The notes below the pieces were generated by a model, which did not search any database, was not told where the DNA came from, and was given only the letters and a program-made list of their open reading frames with translations. 64,000 bases of DNA from Epiperipatus broadwayi (Eukaryota > Onychophora > Udeonychophora > Euonychophora > Peripatidae): contig JAQFVV010013322.1 of NCBI GenBank assembly GCA_028023455.1, positions 62,001-126,000 on the forward strand, in the 5' to 3' direction. Position 1 is the stretch's first letter; each line of letters opens with the position of its first letter. The position numbers and the translations under genes are program-made. Of this stretch, positions 12,841 through 24,875 are shown piece by piece.

Positions 12841-14489
12841 TTTAATTTAATTTTGTAAAAGAATAATATTCTACAAAATCACATGCGCCATTTTTAAATA
12901 TTTAAAAACTGGCTCATAAATGAAACAATGTATCATATATATCCTCAATCAAATCAGTGCAAACATTCAGAAAATGATCAAAATATTTTTTTTCTTTTTA
13001 AGTTTTTTTCTTTTTTAATATGAATGAATAAAAACATATTTATGATAAATCTATTGATCTCTGTTTTAAATCTGATATTTTCTTTATAATAATCATAATA
13101 ATGGAAAGATTTTAATACCTTATCGATATTCTAGTAGGTAGCATAATAGATACAGCCATGTTTTTTCATTACATTACATTTAAGTTTATTAACTTTAATT
13201 TCTAAAAATAAAAAATGAATAAATTGAAAGTTTAAATGTGTATTGCTTTTGTTTTAAATAATGATCCACTAATTAGTGCATAAAAAGAATCAAAAATCTT
13301 TTATGCACAAGCAAAAAATCATACTTCATTTATACCAAAATCTTTGCATGAAAACTTGACTAGAAGTTTTATTCTGTGTCAAACAATATGGTATCCTATA
13401 GATTTAAACTGATTGTCCCTTAGATATTAACTGACTGTCCATAACACATTGATTTATTCACACTTTTTTCAAATAAAATGTCAGTAAATGCATTGTGAGA
13501 AAAATTACATTATAAAAAAAATTCAGATCATTATCACATACAATGATGTTAATGCAACATTTTAAAACTGCAGACAATGATGCTCTTTGGAAATAAATAA
13601 GAAACACTTTATAAAAATCAGGAAAATAGGTAGACTAGTACATAGTAAAATCAATACTATTTGTTTAAATTTCTAATTGGCTTACAAACCTTCAGGGAAT
13701 GACTTTTTGGATGATGATGATCATCAATACCTTCTTCTGAAGTTTTTTCTTATTGTTTTCATCTATTTTTGTTTTTTTCTTGAGTACTGACTGGCCAATT
13801 ATATGAGATTATTTTTTAAAACGCAATAAAATTAAAGTAAATTTATTTTTCCAATTAATGATGCATTAACTAAAAAAGAAAATTAATTTAATTATTTTTC
13901 CAATTTATTACCAACTTCATTTAATAACTATATTTTATTATATTAGTATTTACATAGAATATTATATTCCTTAAAATAATTATATATCCTATATAAATTA
14001 TTTTTTCTCTAGATGTTATCACTGTCTTTATAGTCATGGCATTCTTTTCCTTGGTCTTGGTACTATTTTTATCTGTTTTCCAGAATTTCCTTCATCCTGA
14101 ACTATTTCTTGTGTTTTTTTTTATCCTGAATCAATGTTATTTTAATTTTTTATAGCTAAATTTATTTACTTTATTTTTAATTCAAAATTTCAGTTTTTAT
14201 AAAATATTCATTATTTCATTTTTAGTAGGAGTTTCAATTATGGAATCAAGATTGAAGTATCTGTAATATTTTATTTCATTGTCTAATCATACAGAAGTAA
14301 TTTGTCTGAATAATCTCTGGATTATTGTTTTTTTATTTAATTTTTGAGTAATCATTTTTCAAACTTTTTTACTCATTATATTTTTATTCTTTTTTGGCCA
14401 TATAATTTTACTGTTTTCCTTGTCTATGAATTATGATTGGTAAATTGATTTTGATTTTTATATTCATTAATAAAAAAAACTGAAGTTTT
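12841..14489. other. AT-rich DNA, no gene seen
   Basis: No recognisable gene. The right part, beyond about 14 kb, could hold the extreme 3' end of the gypsy pol that begins at 14490, but I cannot read it. Confidence 0.5.
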
Positions 14490-14948
14490 ACTTGTAACAA
14501 TCAACTACATAGTGTATTGGTATAACAGGGCTACATATAGGAATTCATAAATTTTGTGTTTTCTTATATGCTGTTGATCAGCATTTTATGCTAGCCCATT
14601 CACCTTAGAATGATACAAATTTATGTAAATATATGCAATATTTTCTTTTCTTAAGTAATCTTTTTGGTCATAAATCCTGTATTAGTATCTGAAACAGGCA
14701 ATTCTTATAATCCATGGTATGATAAAATGTTTAATTTTTGCTTTGACTCATCAACATATATATTATTTTTAATATGGTACTCAGCCTATCCAATATTGAG
14801 AATTGATCATTAATTTGTTTTGTATGATTTATATGGACATTGTACCAAGATTTGTTGCTATTGTTCATAGTATATGACTTCTAGTTAGCCAATTTTGTAG
14901 TGAATTAAAAAACTGTAACCACACATACCCATGCACCAATGCTTTAGA
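14490..14948 (-). pseudogene. Decayed Ty3/gypsy integrase
   Basis: On the minus strand just beyond the hAT element, the translation opens with ALVHGYVW (14919-14944). This resembles the start of the gypsy integrase core (MK-ALARSYVWWP). It later gives YHSKVNGLA (14590-14616), close to the conserved YHPxSNGLAE box before the last catalytic glutamate of the DDE core. Here a stop follows NGLA, so the glutamate is lost. Stops and shifts are frequent. The rest of the same pol lies on the other side of the hAT element at 17810-18990. The enzyme would insert retroelement cDNA into chromosomes. This copy is dead. Confidence 0.65.
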
Positions 14949-15188
14949 ACAGTGTTTCCCAACCTTTTTTGGCTTGTGTACCACTTGGTAGTACATCATG
15001 CTAAATTGTACCACTTCGTAAAAATGATTGTATTCGGTGAAATTTGTTATTGTGTGTTATTTCATTTGCATTATAAATATTATAGGGTGACCATGTATTC
15101 ACATAACATAATGAGACAAATTACATTGAAACACAACTAAACATCACACCAAATTTTTTGATAATTTTGTTTTTTGATATATATATAT

Positions 15189-15332
15189 GTTACAGTGAGT
15201 TTATAATTTCAGTGAGTTTATAATCCGCTGTGATGTTTTTTTTTTAATTATTAAAATAATAATAATTAATAATTAAAAAAAAAAACATCACACCAGATTA
15301 TAAACTCACTAAAATTATAAACTCACTGTAAC
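15189..15332. mobile_element. 144-bp palindromic MITE nested in the hAT element
   Basis: The ends GTTACAGTGAGTTTATAAT and its reverse complement bracket a T-rich/A-rich centre. A second AGTGAGTTTATAAT block repeats inside each arm. The whole unit can fold into one long hairpin. It lies between alternating AT and CA/TG runs. No coding sequence. It interrupts the non-coding left end of the hAT element, so it inserted later. Confidence 0.75.
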
Positions 15333-15499
15333 ACACACACACATATATATATATGTGTGTGTGTGTGTTCGCTCAAAGTTTCATATTTATCTATTATTTT
15401 GTCATATTTCATTTACTAATAAATGGTTTTAATAAAAACACAAAATTATAAAAAAACCAATTAATATATTTTCTTATCATAATCAAATATTTTTATAAA

Positions 15500-17344
15500 A
15501 TAAATTTAATGAGATCCTTGTACCTGTTTCGAAGAACATAATTTTTTGAAATTTGGTTCAATCTGTTTTGATACTTATTTTTTAAAAAAATATATTAAGA
15601 AAAAGCTCTTTCTACTAATTCCGTACTAGTAAACAGTAATAATAATTTAGGAGCTTTCTCAGAAAGTTGTTCATATTCTTTAATGTTTAACCAAAAATTA
15701 ATTATATTGTGTCGTTTGAATTCTACTTGTAAAGTTCTGTCACATGATAATTCTATTAAATTTTCTTTATCTTTTATTGATAATGATGTAGCTTTTTCTC
15801 AATTTTCTTCATAGAAAGGGTTTGTGTTTTCGGGTTTTGGAAAATATTCCATGAAAGACAATTTTAATCCTGTTAAATGTACTATTATATTTTCTCGTAT
15901 TTCTTGAGACAGACTAACCTTATTCTCAAACAAAAAAATATGTAGAGTTTCAAATACTTCCGATTGATTGTTTTCGATACACTGTTTCCAAAAATCTAAT
16001 TTCATAATCATACTTTCAATTTTATCATTAACATTAAAGATCGTTATTGAGTTGTTCTGAAGTGTCAAATTTAAGTTATTTATTTGCAAAAAAATGCAAG
16101 CGCCTGAAGCCAATTAAAATCATACAATTTTGAAGAAAGATCAAAAGGATTGTCTTAAAAAAAACCTGTGCTTCTTGTCTAAGTTTGAATAAGTGGGTTA
16201 GCACCTTACCACAAGATAGCCATCTCACTTCTGTATGAAAGAGTAGAGAAGTATGAAGACTCGTCAAGTCTTTGCACATAACTTTAAAAATTCTTGAGTT
16301 TGTGGAGCTTTTCTTTATAAAATTAACAATCTTCACCGCATCATTGAGAATGAGTTTCAATTCTTCTGGAAGGTGCTTTGTTACTATATTTTGCCTATAG
16401 ATGCAGCAGTGGCTCCAAATTACATTGGGAATTACATTTAAATCATGGCCATGAAGACCAATATATAAACCTGACATTGACTTTGCACAATCAGTAACAA
16501 TCCATAACAGTTTGACCAACTAATATCTTTCAATATAAAAATAATTATCAATAGCTTTAAATATTTCTTCATCCATTGTGCATGTGGAGAGAAAATGACA
16601 AAAGATTCTCTTCAAATTCATTGTCTTTAATGTACCTAGAAATAACAAGCAATGCAGCATTGTTTGTTACATCTGTGGTATCATCTACTTGAATTGAGAA
16701 AAAATTACTTTTTTTTATTCTTTCTATCACTGCTTCTTCGTTATCCTCGGACATATCATGAATTCTCAATATCATATTGTTTGAAAAAGGAATACAATTA
16801 ATTTTTTGGATATATTTTTGATCAATCATAAGGCCAATGGCATCCTTTATACAAGGTAAAATTATTTTTTTTCTATTTGATGACTATAACCACATTTGGT
16901 GATATGGTAACTAATATCATAACTAACATCTACAGCATGTTCATTATCCTTATTGGCAGGTAGAATGTAAGATGATAAAATAGACATGTTATTTTGCTCT
17001 TTTAAACATTTAAAAAAATCACAATCTCTGTTTTTGTAATCTGTATGTTTTCTAAGTAGATGTCATGAAAGAAATTAAGGCTTCATGCATCCATTTGAAA
17101 GCACTACCCCACACACTACACACTTGGGCTTAGGGCAGTCTTCATCTCCAATATATGAAAATCCATATTTTATATATTCATCACAATATTTTCTCTTAAT
17201 GCCTCTTTGAAGAACTGAAGATTGTGCAATTTCAATGTTTTGCACCGAATTTTCAGATCTGTCATTTGTAGAACTCAGCAATACAACACTGTTCGTGTTT
17301 TGCTTGAGATTTTGGCACTTACCGGTTCTTAACATCTGATCCAT
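15500..17344 (-). pseudogene. hAT transposase, ZBED5/Buster-like, broken
   Basis: Domains run in order on the minus strand. The piece at 17344-17075 ends in a BED-type zinc finger start (YIKYGFSYIG, then KPKCVVCG). A middle region near 16990-16830 is broken by stops. The piece at 16829-16569 includes PFSNNMILRIHDMSED and FFSIQVDDTTDV, where DDTTDV matches the first catalytic Asp block of this family. The piece at 16519-16076 contains [10 protein letters not shown] and [13 protein letters not shown], the second Asp block and the conserved EVRWLS motif. The piece at 16113-15799, and onward to about 15500, contains the C-terminal dimerisation region with APKLLLLFTSTELVERAFS. At least four frame breaks plus stops separate the pieces, so it is inactive. 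Confidence 0.8.
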
Positions 17345-17809
17345 GGCTTATTTAATTAATTAATTATTTAATAAGCCTTGTTAAAAAAAGTTAATCAATA
17401 TGGGGATCAATGAATTTTAATAAACAAAGACGATACAATCACAAACAATAACCTGTCACTTGTAGGCCATGCAGTGAGGTGAATGAGTAGTGGTGACATC
17501 TCAAGTTATTGATGGCTAATGCCTAAATTTAATAAGTGCACTCCAAAAAATGATATCGATTGCCAGGTTTTCAATCATTGACTGTACATATTAACAACTT
17601 TACTGTATAATATTATTAATTAAAATAATTGGTACCAAATAATTTGTATGAATTATAGAAAAAAATGTATCTATGGTATTTTTATGATTTAATTTTTTTT
17701 ATTTTTTATGTCCACCATTATTGATTATTTTTCATGTCCCACCAACCAGCAACTCATGTACCACAGGTTGGGAAACAGTATCTGATGCAGTAATTCTAAA
17801 ACTTTATTT

Positions 17810-18990
17810 TTCTTTATCACCCAACAATCTATGATCTTTATTGAAAATAGAATTTTATAGTTATTTCAAACTTCAAGTTTATAGTATTGTGATTTATACC
17901 AGCCCTCTCTAATCTAACATTCGAAACTGGTAATATCTATTTGAATACAGCTTATATCTTTTGTGTTATTGAAATGTCTTAGAACTAAGCAAATCAGTGT
18001 AAACAACTTATGCTTAATTACTATAGCATTCTTGACTGTCTGGATTTTTCACTAATGAATCTGCATGTTTAGTGTTTTTCCATTGTTTATTTTTTTTAAT
18101 GCATAGTCCTATGCAGTCATCATGTGACCCCAAATTAATATACATGGACTTAAGTCATCTGGCTCTAAATTATCACTGACCAAAATTTTTAATTATGTTA
18201 GTTACTATTTAAAAAGGCCTCCTGAAAATAAATTAGTGGAGTCTTTTTCAATCCAAGCATAAAAAATCATACTTTCTTATCACTTAGGTTGATTTTGATA
18301 GAATTCTAGATATATAAAATATAACAAGGATTACAAATAACTGCTTTTAAACTCCATTCTGACAGAATGGTTATTTCCATACATCTTGACTGTTATTAAA
18401 ATATATCAGTAAGTTGTTTTTCAAAAGGATTTCTTTAGCAATTCCTAGAGCAGCTTAATAATTGGCACTCTGCTTTATTAAAAATGTTCAAAATAATTTA
18501 TCAAACTGAGAGAAGCCTGAAACTCTTTAAAATCCCACAATCTTCTAGTATTTTTAATGATGTACTTCATGTATGTAAATGGGCATTTTTCTTTGTTCAA
18601 TATTATGTGTCCTAAAAACTTTAAATTCTTCAATTTTTCATCTATAAATACTCCAAATCTTTCTAAACCATCATATACTTGAAAAAGTCTCTGATATACA
18701 TTTGTTCTGAATTTGTCACAATGAGTTTATCAAAATATGAAATTAAATGATAATATTTAGAGCAAGGTTTCAAAATTTACTTGAAATATATTTATTGATA
18801 TAGTAATACTAAATGGTAATCTATCAAAAGGCTTACTTTTAATTTCTGTGTTAATCTATCACTGATGAGAACCTGATGAAAAGCATTATTAATGTCAAGT
18901 TTGATGAATTTTTTATTATAAAAAAACAATATTTTTTCATGTTTGTTATTGAACATGCCCTTTTATTGAAATATTTATTAAAATGTAAGC
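17810..18990 (-). pseudogene. Decayed Ty3/gypsy reverse transcriptase and RNase H
   Basis: Minus-strand translation gives FIKLDINNAFHQVLIS at 18862-18913, matching RT motif A of Ty3/gypsy elements (KIDLxxAFHQI). KPFDRLPFSITIS follows in another frame, like the RLPFGISSAP box. Then come NLKFLGHIIL near 18600-18625 (the FLGHIIS box) and finally HADSLVKNP near 18032-18073, like the NADALSRxP spacer between RNase H and integrase. The YLDD catalytic box is not legible. Many stops and shifts break the frame. Integrase sequence resumes at 14948 beyond the hAT insertion, so both parts belong to one old element. Confidence 0.7.
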
Positions 18991-19159
18991 TTACAATAAT
19001 TGAAAATATAGATGTGACAATTTCATTTTCTTATTACCACTATTGAATAATGTGAAGTTGATAGTTCCAATGTTTTTACCAATCAAACTGTGGACCATAA
19101 CCACCTTAATATGAGATTCCATAGCTTTGATTGAGAATACTATTCCAATACTAATATGT

Positions 19160-19655
19160 TGATTTAAAACAGGCAAAACTCTTTCCATATAGTAGTGCCA
19201 CTCAGTGCCAACCAGAGTAATCAATGGATGCCAGAAGGCTTGGGCATAAAATCCTTATCTAATGTCTACTCATCCAATATCCTCAGACTAGTTTCTGTCT
19301 TGTGGCCTTCATCAGTGAGGAGCTTTGGATCTGAGAGCACTGCACCTAGATCTTAGGATCTAATGCAACCCTCCAGCAGCCATCTTTTATATCTACTTAA
19401 CTGCAAAACTATAAGAATAAAATTGAAAACCCAATAATATTTTCAATCTAAGCTCAATAGCTTATAGTCATATGGGTCTGAACCCAGTTCAGTACCCATA
19501 CAGTTTGGTGTCTTTGGCTCTTTAACAACCATAGCCTCCACTATCCTACTCTGGTTGGCACTGAGTGGCACTACTACATGGAGAGAGTTTTGCTTGTTTT
19601 AATAACAGTAATGTGCTAGCATAAGAAATAGTGATCATGCGATGTTTAATATGTT
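19160..19655 (+). repeat. Rep-A, fullest copy with inverted ends
   Basis: The left end reads AAAACAGGCAAAACTCT and continues with an AGTGCCACTCAGTGCCAACC block. The right end carries the reverse complement of these blocks (GGTTGGCACTGAGTGGCACT, then GAGTTTTGCTTGTTTT) and closes with a GTGATCATGCGATGTTTAA motif. The copy is therefore a foldback or MITE-like unit of about 0.5 kb. Shorter or inverted copies lie at 9170-9830, 12440, 31180 and 45385. It carries no convincing coding frame, and the short frames across it are chance. Confidence 0.7.
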
Positions 19656-20249
19656 GATTTTCTATGTCACCATAAGTAGGTATTAGTTGCCAATCTTATA
19701 GTCACTGCTGCATATTATCTTTTATGTCAGATTTTAATTGAACTAAACTTCAACTTGACTTCAAAGATCAGTAACTGCATTTCAAGAGCTTCATAAAAAC
19801 CACCCTTAGGCTATTTTATACAATAGTTACTTCTTGATCAAAAATGTTTTTTTCTAAAACTCATAAACTAACCTTCTCATCTATCCAGCATATTGTTTGA
19901 TGAACATTTTCAAACTTTCATCTTGCCTACCAAATAAACTGCATATCATATTTTATTAAAACAAAATGTTTATTGATTAAAAAAAGAATTGTCTTTCATG
20001 TTTAATAAAAGGTGTTACAAATAGATAAAATTTGTAAGCAATTAACATTTTTTAATAATTAAATACATATTTTAGGAATTTCAGCCTTACAAACTAAACC
20101 TTCAATTTATGGTATATGTTTAAAATATAATTATTTAAGCTACATTTTATTTTAATAAATAAACATATTGTTATTCACAAATAATTCACATTCTCTCTAT
20201 AATCAATGTATTATATTTTTGGTTTAGCAATATTTAATATATAGGGTAT
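19656..20249. other. AT-rich DNA, no gene seen
   Basis: Nothing recognisable between the Rep-A copy and the next SINE. Confidence 0.6.
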
Positions 20250-20600
20250 AGGAGCATAGACTTTCACACATCCCATCACTCTCCACTCTATCTCATAACA
20301 CTGATACACTTGAACACATATATTTTGAAAAGATAAATAATCACCAATATATGTATTTCATGCTAAACCAGTGATCATCAGTGAGTCCAGATTACCATCT
20401 CTACACATATATGCTATAAGTGCTCAGATATATATTAAGATAGCCAATCTTCATATTTTGATGGACAGGCTTCAATCTATTCCACACTCCAACTCTTCAA
20501 CCATCCATCTGTTAATGGAATCAAAGGCCACCCTGAGGCCAAGATTCTTGTCACACCCATGTTGACCTAAGGTCAGTCTGACCCCTCATACACAGGACAT
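20250..20600 (-). repeat. tRNA-derived SINE, copy 3
   Basis: Closely parallels 3480-3850. Shared blocks include ATAATCACCAATATA, GCTAAACCAGT, AAGATAGCCAATCTTCATA and TGGACAGGCTTCAA. The tRNA-like head would be at the right-to-left start near 20250-20300, but its B-box is decayed here. Any open frame across it is a chance opening. Confidence 0.65.
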
Positions 20601-21790
20601 AATCTGTTTAATACATATGCAAAAGATGGGCAATATTTGTGAATATATATATTTTAAAAACATATATATGCAGACATTTACATTTGATTTCTACTTTTGA
20701 ATTTATAAAATCATGGAAATCTTGGCCAAATCCCTATTCTTTTTCTTATTCTAAAAAAAAAAAAATAAACACTATAAATAAACTTATGGGAATGATTTGC
20801 CTAATTTTAAGTAATTTTAGATAGTTTTACATAAATAACATTACAATATAATTTTCACAAGTTTAATCATTTTTATGTAGATATATGTATCTTACTAGTT
20901 ATATTTAATGTATGTATTTTAATAAATATATTTATTGTAATATAATGTAAAAAATGTCCATTAGGTGGAGTTGCTATAGAATAATTGGCATGTGATTGTG
21001 TAAAAAGAAAGACCTTGATAAGGTTCTATTAAGAAATGAAAGCCGGATTGATGTATTAAATAATATTTTTATTTATGGTCAGTTGTATATTTCAATTTTG
21101 TTTTAAATTCATTATTTTATTTATAGAAGGCAGCATTATGGATAAAATTTAACATTGAAATTTGATCATTTAATGTAAGTCACAATATATATAAATACAT
21201 GAGTTGTCCATAAAAATATCTTACATTAAACAATTAATTTCTTTCAAAAAGATATGTTAAGAGATAGCTAAAACCTGATACTTATTTATTGTTTTATGTA
21301 CACAGTAATAATTTTTCTCATTGTTTATCAGTAAATATATTTATTAAATTAAGATTTTGGATAGTATTTATTACAGGTTTTAAATAAAGGTGAATTTGAC
21401 AAATTACCCAGTGTTTAAATATTTTTTAAATTTTCTATTTATGTAATACTTTTATCAATATATTTCTTTTTTGCACATATTAAAAGTATCGTTATTATTA
21501 TTCAATATATTTTTATAAAATATTTTAGTTTGAATTCATCTGTCGATTGAAATTTAAAAGGTGAAATTTGTCAACATTCTTTTTTATCTCACGACAACAA
21601 TTTTGATTCAGCCATTATTATTTTTTGACATTAACAATTGTTCTGACTACCACACCTGTATTCATTCTACAATAAATAAACTTTTTACATCTGAGTCCCA
21701 TATATATTGTAACCCTCTATATAAAATAATATAGAGAAGTAACAAATATATATATATATATTAAACAAACTGGCTCAGTTAACTGTCAAC
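20601..21790. other. AT-rich DNA, no gene seen
   Basis: No gene or structured repeat. A small inverted motif (CTCTATATAAAATAATATAGAG-like) lies near 21714-21736. Confidence 0.6.
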
Positions 21791-21799
21791 AATAATAAA

Positions 21800-22130
21800 T
21801 ATATTAGAAACCGACTTGGCTAACATGAGCATGGTAAATGTAAATAGAGGCTACAAGGCACTACCAATTCTTATATTACATGAAATCAGCCCTACATTTC
21901 CTATGGCCAATAGTAAATATTGATTAAACTAACTTTAGTCATAGTTACAAAACAGAATATTAGAAGCAAACTTGGCTAGTATATACATGAGCAAATCTAA
22001 AACGGTGAGATCACAAAGTGTACATGAAAGTAATAACCTCCACTATTAAACATCGATTAAATTAACTTCAAGATCTATTGCAAAAATATTACAAGATAAA
22101 CTTAGTTTGCTATCCCAATAAATAGTTAAT
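21800..22130. repeat. Three degenerate tandem units
   Basis: Blocks starting TATTAGAAACCGACTTGGCT (about 21802), TATTAGAAGCAAACTTGGCT (about 21959) and TATTACAAGATAAACTTAGT (about 22088) head imperfect units of roughly 130-160 bp. Each is followed by a GATTAAACTAACTT-like block. They look like an old tandem duplication. Confidence 0.55.
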
Positions 22131-22139
22131 GAGGACATC

Positions 22140-22470
22140 CATCTATGAAATGAATATGAAGTTAGTAGTATGAATTGAGTGATAAATGAATTAAGATGTA
22201 GACGATTAAATGGGTGATGAAAAACAAATAATGATTAACTAGTGAAAATGAATGAATCTAAGAGTGAGGAGAAGGGAAGGGAAATGTGTTAGGGTGATGA
22301 ATGATTTAAGTGGTGGTGGAATAGGGATCAAAATAGAGATCAATGATGAATGAATTAATTATGATAATTAGTTAAGATGAAATAAGGATGAGAAATAAAA
22401 GAAAAAAAATATGAATGAGCTATGATAATAATGTTGATGATGAAGAATGAGATCCTGAACTAGAAAACTA
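22140..22470. repeat. Purine-rich GATGAATGA-type tract
   Basis: The plus strand is strongly biased to A and G, with recurring GATGA, AATGA and GAATGA words and almost no C. It is a low-complexity, strand-asymmetric tract without regular period. Confidence 0.6.
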
Positions 22471-22969
22471 ATTTTATCTTAAACAACTGCAAGACAATAA
22501 TGATATAAAACAAGGGTTCTAAGCTTGACTAAGACAACTAATTACAATAAATTATAAGTTTTAAAGTAAAAAAGAAATTTACATTTTAAACTTTTCTACT
22601 AAATCAATCAAACAATAAGAATAAACATAAGAGGTTAAAACTTTTTATTTAAAGGCATTTGTATATAAAATTCAATTTCTGTGGTAGTCACACACACATA
22701 TATACTAAAATATTTACAGACTTAAACTCTTTTTTAAAAAAAGTTAGCTGTTTTAAAAAAGTTGTAATTCTTAAAAAACCATCTGCAGGTAATTAATCAA
22801 ACTTGGAGACAAAATTTTAATATCTTTTAAAAAGAAAAACTAAGAACAAGAAGTGACTTGTTTAACCATTATTGTTTCACCAAGAAAATAAACAAAGTTT
22901 TCATTTTTATGGATTTTTTAATTACTGAGAAAACTTTGTAAAATGTTGTAAACAAGTCACTTGGATTAC

Positions 22970-23174
22970 CAAATTTTCTGTTATAAATAACTTTAAATTT
23001 TGCTAAGGGGGATTCACTCATTAATTTTCTACCATGAGAACTTTTGAGTAAAGCAACCACTGCCTCTCCCTTGGAGGAAAATGGTTTCTGCTCAAGACAG
23101 AGCTTGATATCCACAGTCTGCCCAGCAGAAAGCATCAGAAACAGATCAGCCCAGCTGAGTATGGTGGTGATCAG
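22970..23174 (-). CDS. Candidate host exon, unknown protein
   Basis: This short island is richer in G and C than its surroundings. On the minus strand it is open, starting just after a possible splice acceptor (pyrimidine-biased run then TTCTGTAG, AG at 23176-23175). A possible donor (TTTG followed by GTAATCC) lies at 22969. The peptide would read LITTILSWADLFLMLSAGQT and onward to KFKVIYNRKF, about 68 residues. I do not recognise the family, and the splice sites are predictions by eye. The open frame continues to 22869, but that tail is low complexity. The plus strand is also open here (23044-23280). A forgotten transposon fragment is the alternative. Confidence 0.3.
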
Positions 23175-23280
23175 CTACAGAAGCCTCAACAAAGATGTGG
23201 TAACAATTTTTCCACAGAGCTTTTTAAAAATAACTTTTAATAAATTTATAAATGAATCTCTCAAACTTCAAGCTAGCTAA

Positions 23281-24715
23281 TATTAAACATGCACAAACTT
23301 TTAAATCTGAATTGTAATAATGTTTTAGTAAACTACCAGCTAATTTCAAGCTGTAAAATATAATTTAGAATTATAATTTAACTTTTAAAATTAATAGCTG
23401 TAAACTTGCCTACTGATTGACTTAAAATATAAAAATCTAAATGCTTGTTAATAATAACTTATTTAGTTATTATTCTATCATTTAATCTGCAGTCATGCCT
23501 TCTTATTTGTTTTATATATTTTATTTTATAATTTATGCTATGCCCAATTCAGAACAGAGGTTGTTTTATGAATAAAGTTTGAAGAGAAGAAATGATTAGA
23601 GGTTCTCCGAATTGAGTAATGTTGCTCTTTAGCACACACACACTCAAATATCAACACTGAAAACCTAAATATTTTCATTAATCTATTATGTTTAGTTTAC
23701 TATTATTATTGTTATTATAATTAGGTTTGCAAGTAATCAATTAATTACTTAATAAATGCAAGAATGAGTTATAAAGCATATAATATCATATTGCTTAAGT
23801 CTCAGATATGCTTTAATCTTCTTTTACTTATATTATAAACTGTGCAGATTGATTAAAAAATTAGATTACTTTTAAGTATTTCCTTTTAGCATGATTTAAG
23901 AATGCTAATTATGAACTGTCATATGGTAGCTTCACAGAACGAAACTATAGAATTTTGCATATTTTTAGTTATTAATTAATATTATGTTTAGCATGGCAAA
24001 TGTGTCTTTAGAAAGCACATACATGCATATACACCTTGTATGTTTTTTATGAATGGGTTTCTGGTTTTAATGGCCACCCCATCTCTTTAGTTCAGACAGC
24101 TCTTCTTTAGAACTGGTACTTGAGGGTCCAGATTGTTTTTATAATCTGCCCCAATCACTGAACTATGTGTTCATTTTATTCACAGTGAGTTATATGGTCC
24201 ATGGGAACCGAGTACTTGGTACTGAATCCCCTGAGTAACTAACTACACATTCAATGTGCAAACATCTTTAGTAATATATTTAATGCTGAAATATCTGAAG
24301 TCATACTACAAAGCTCCAGTTCATCCCTCCATAATGTTATGTAATATTTCAGCATTGGTATGAATGTGTAATCTAAATTGTACATATATAATCTGCATAG
24401 AGAGCTTATTGCAGCTCATTATGTATTGTTAAAAGACTTTTATTAAATGTTAAAATGATAAATAATTGTTCTTGCACTGACTTAACCATCACAAGCCTAA
24501 TAGGTATGGCATAGTAAGATTAAGGCATAATTAGAGTGTAGATTCTAAAAATTGTAATAAACACTTAAAATATAGTGCATCAGATGAGATTGTGTTCTTA
24601 AAATGGCTCGTCATTGTTTACACCTGTGTGTGTCCTTTAATGGCCTCATGTTTATTTTATTTATATTGATTGATTAAAATATATTAATTTATAATAATTG
24701 TGTTGTGTATCCTTC
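23281..24715. other. AT-rich DNA, no gene seen
   Basis: No recognisable gene. The segment 24060-24240 is less AT-rich and could be an old repeat, but I could not match it elsewhere in the window. Confidence 0.5.
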
Positions 24716-24719
24716 ATAA

Positions 24720-24875
24720 TCCATTCCCAAATCTTTGTTAAATCCATTCCCAAATCTTTGTTAAATCTTTTAATCCCAAATCTTTATTAAATCTTTTAAT
24801 TCCAAATCTTAGTTAAATCTCTTAACCCAAATCTTAAATCTCAATCCCAAATTTTAGTTAAGTTTCTTAATATTA
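24720..24875. repeat. Minisatellite, unit about 24-27 bp
   Basis: Five to six variants of CCCAAATCTTTGTTAAATC follow one another with slightly variable spacers (CATT or TTTTAAT). The repeats become more degenerate toward the right. Confidence 0.8.

Larger units (their letters stand above)
14950..17783 (-). mobile_element. hAT (ZBED/Buster-like) DNA transposon, decayed
   Basis: The left end is CAGTGTTTCCCAACC (14950-14964). The right end, read on the other strand, is ACTGTTTCCCAACCTGTGG (about 17779-17761). Both ends also carry a TGTACCAC-like subterminal motif. This is the usual terminal layout of vertebrate- and invertebrate-type hAT elements. The interior encodes a broken hAT transposase on the minus strand. 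The flanks, ctttagaa on the left and tctgatgc on the right, are not a clean 8-bp duplication, so one edge has probably been altered. The element interrupts a gypsy pol, whose integrase and RNase H parts continue on either side. Confidence 0.8.

Noticed and set aside
16076-16519. hAT transposase pieces as a domesticated ZBED host gene
   Set aside because: The frame is broken in several places and terminal inverted repeats are still present, so it is a dead transposon rather than a domesticated gene.
20371-20565. 64-codon plus-strand frame
   Set aside because: It lies across another copy of the same SINE and is not conserved in the 3.5 kb copy.
21700-21770. TGTAAC near (AT)n as another LTR edge
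   Set aside because: No matching second edge, primer-binding site or similarity to the three LTR families follows.
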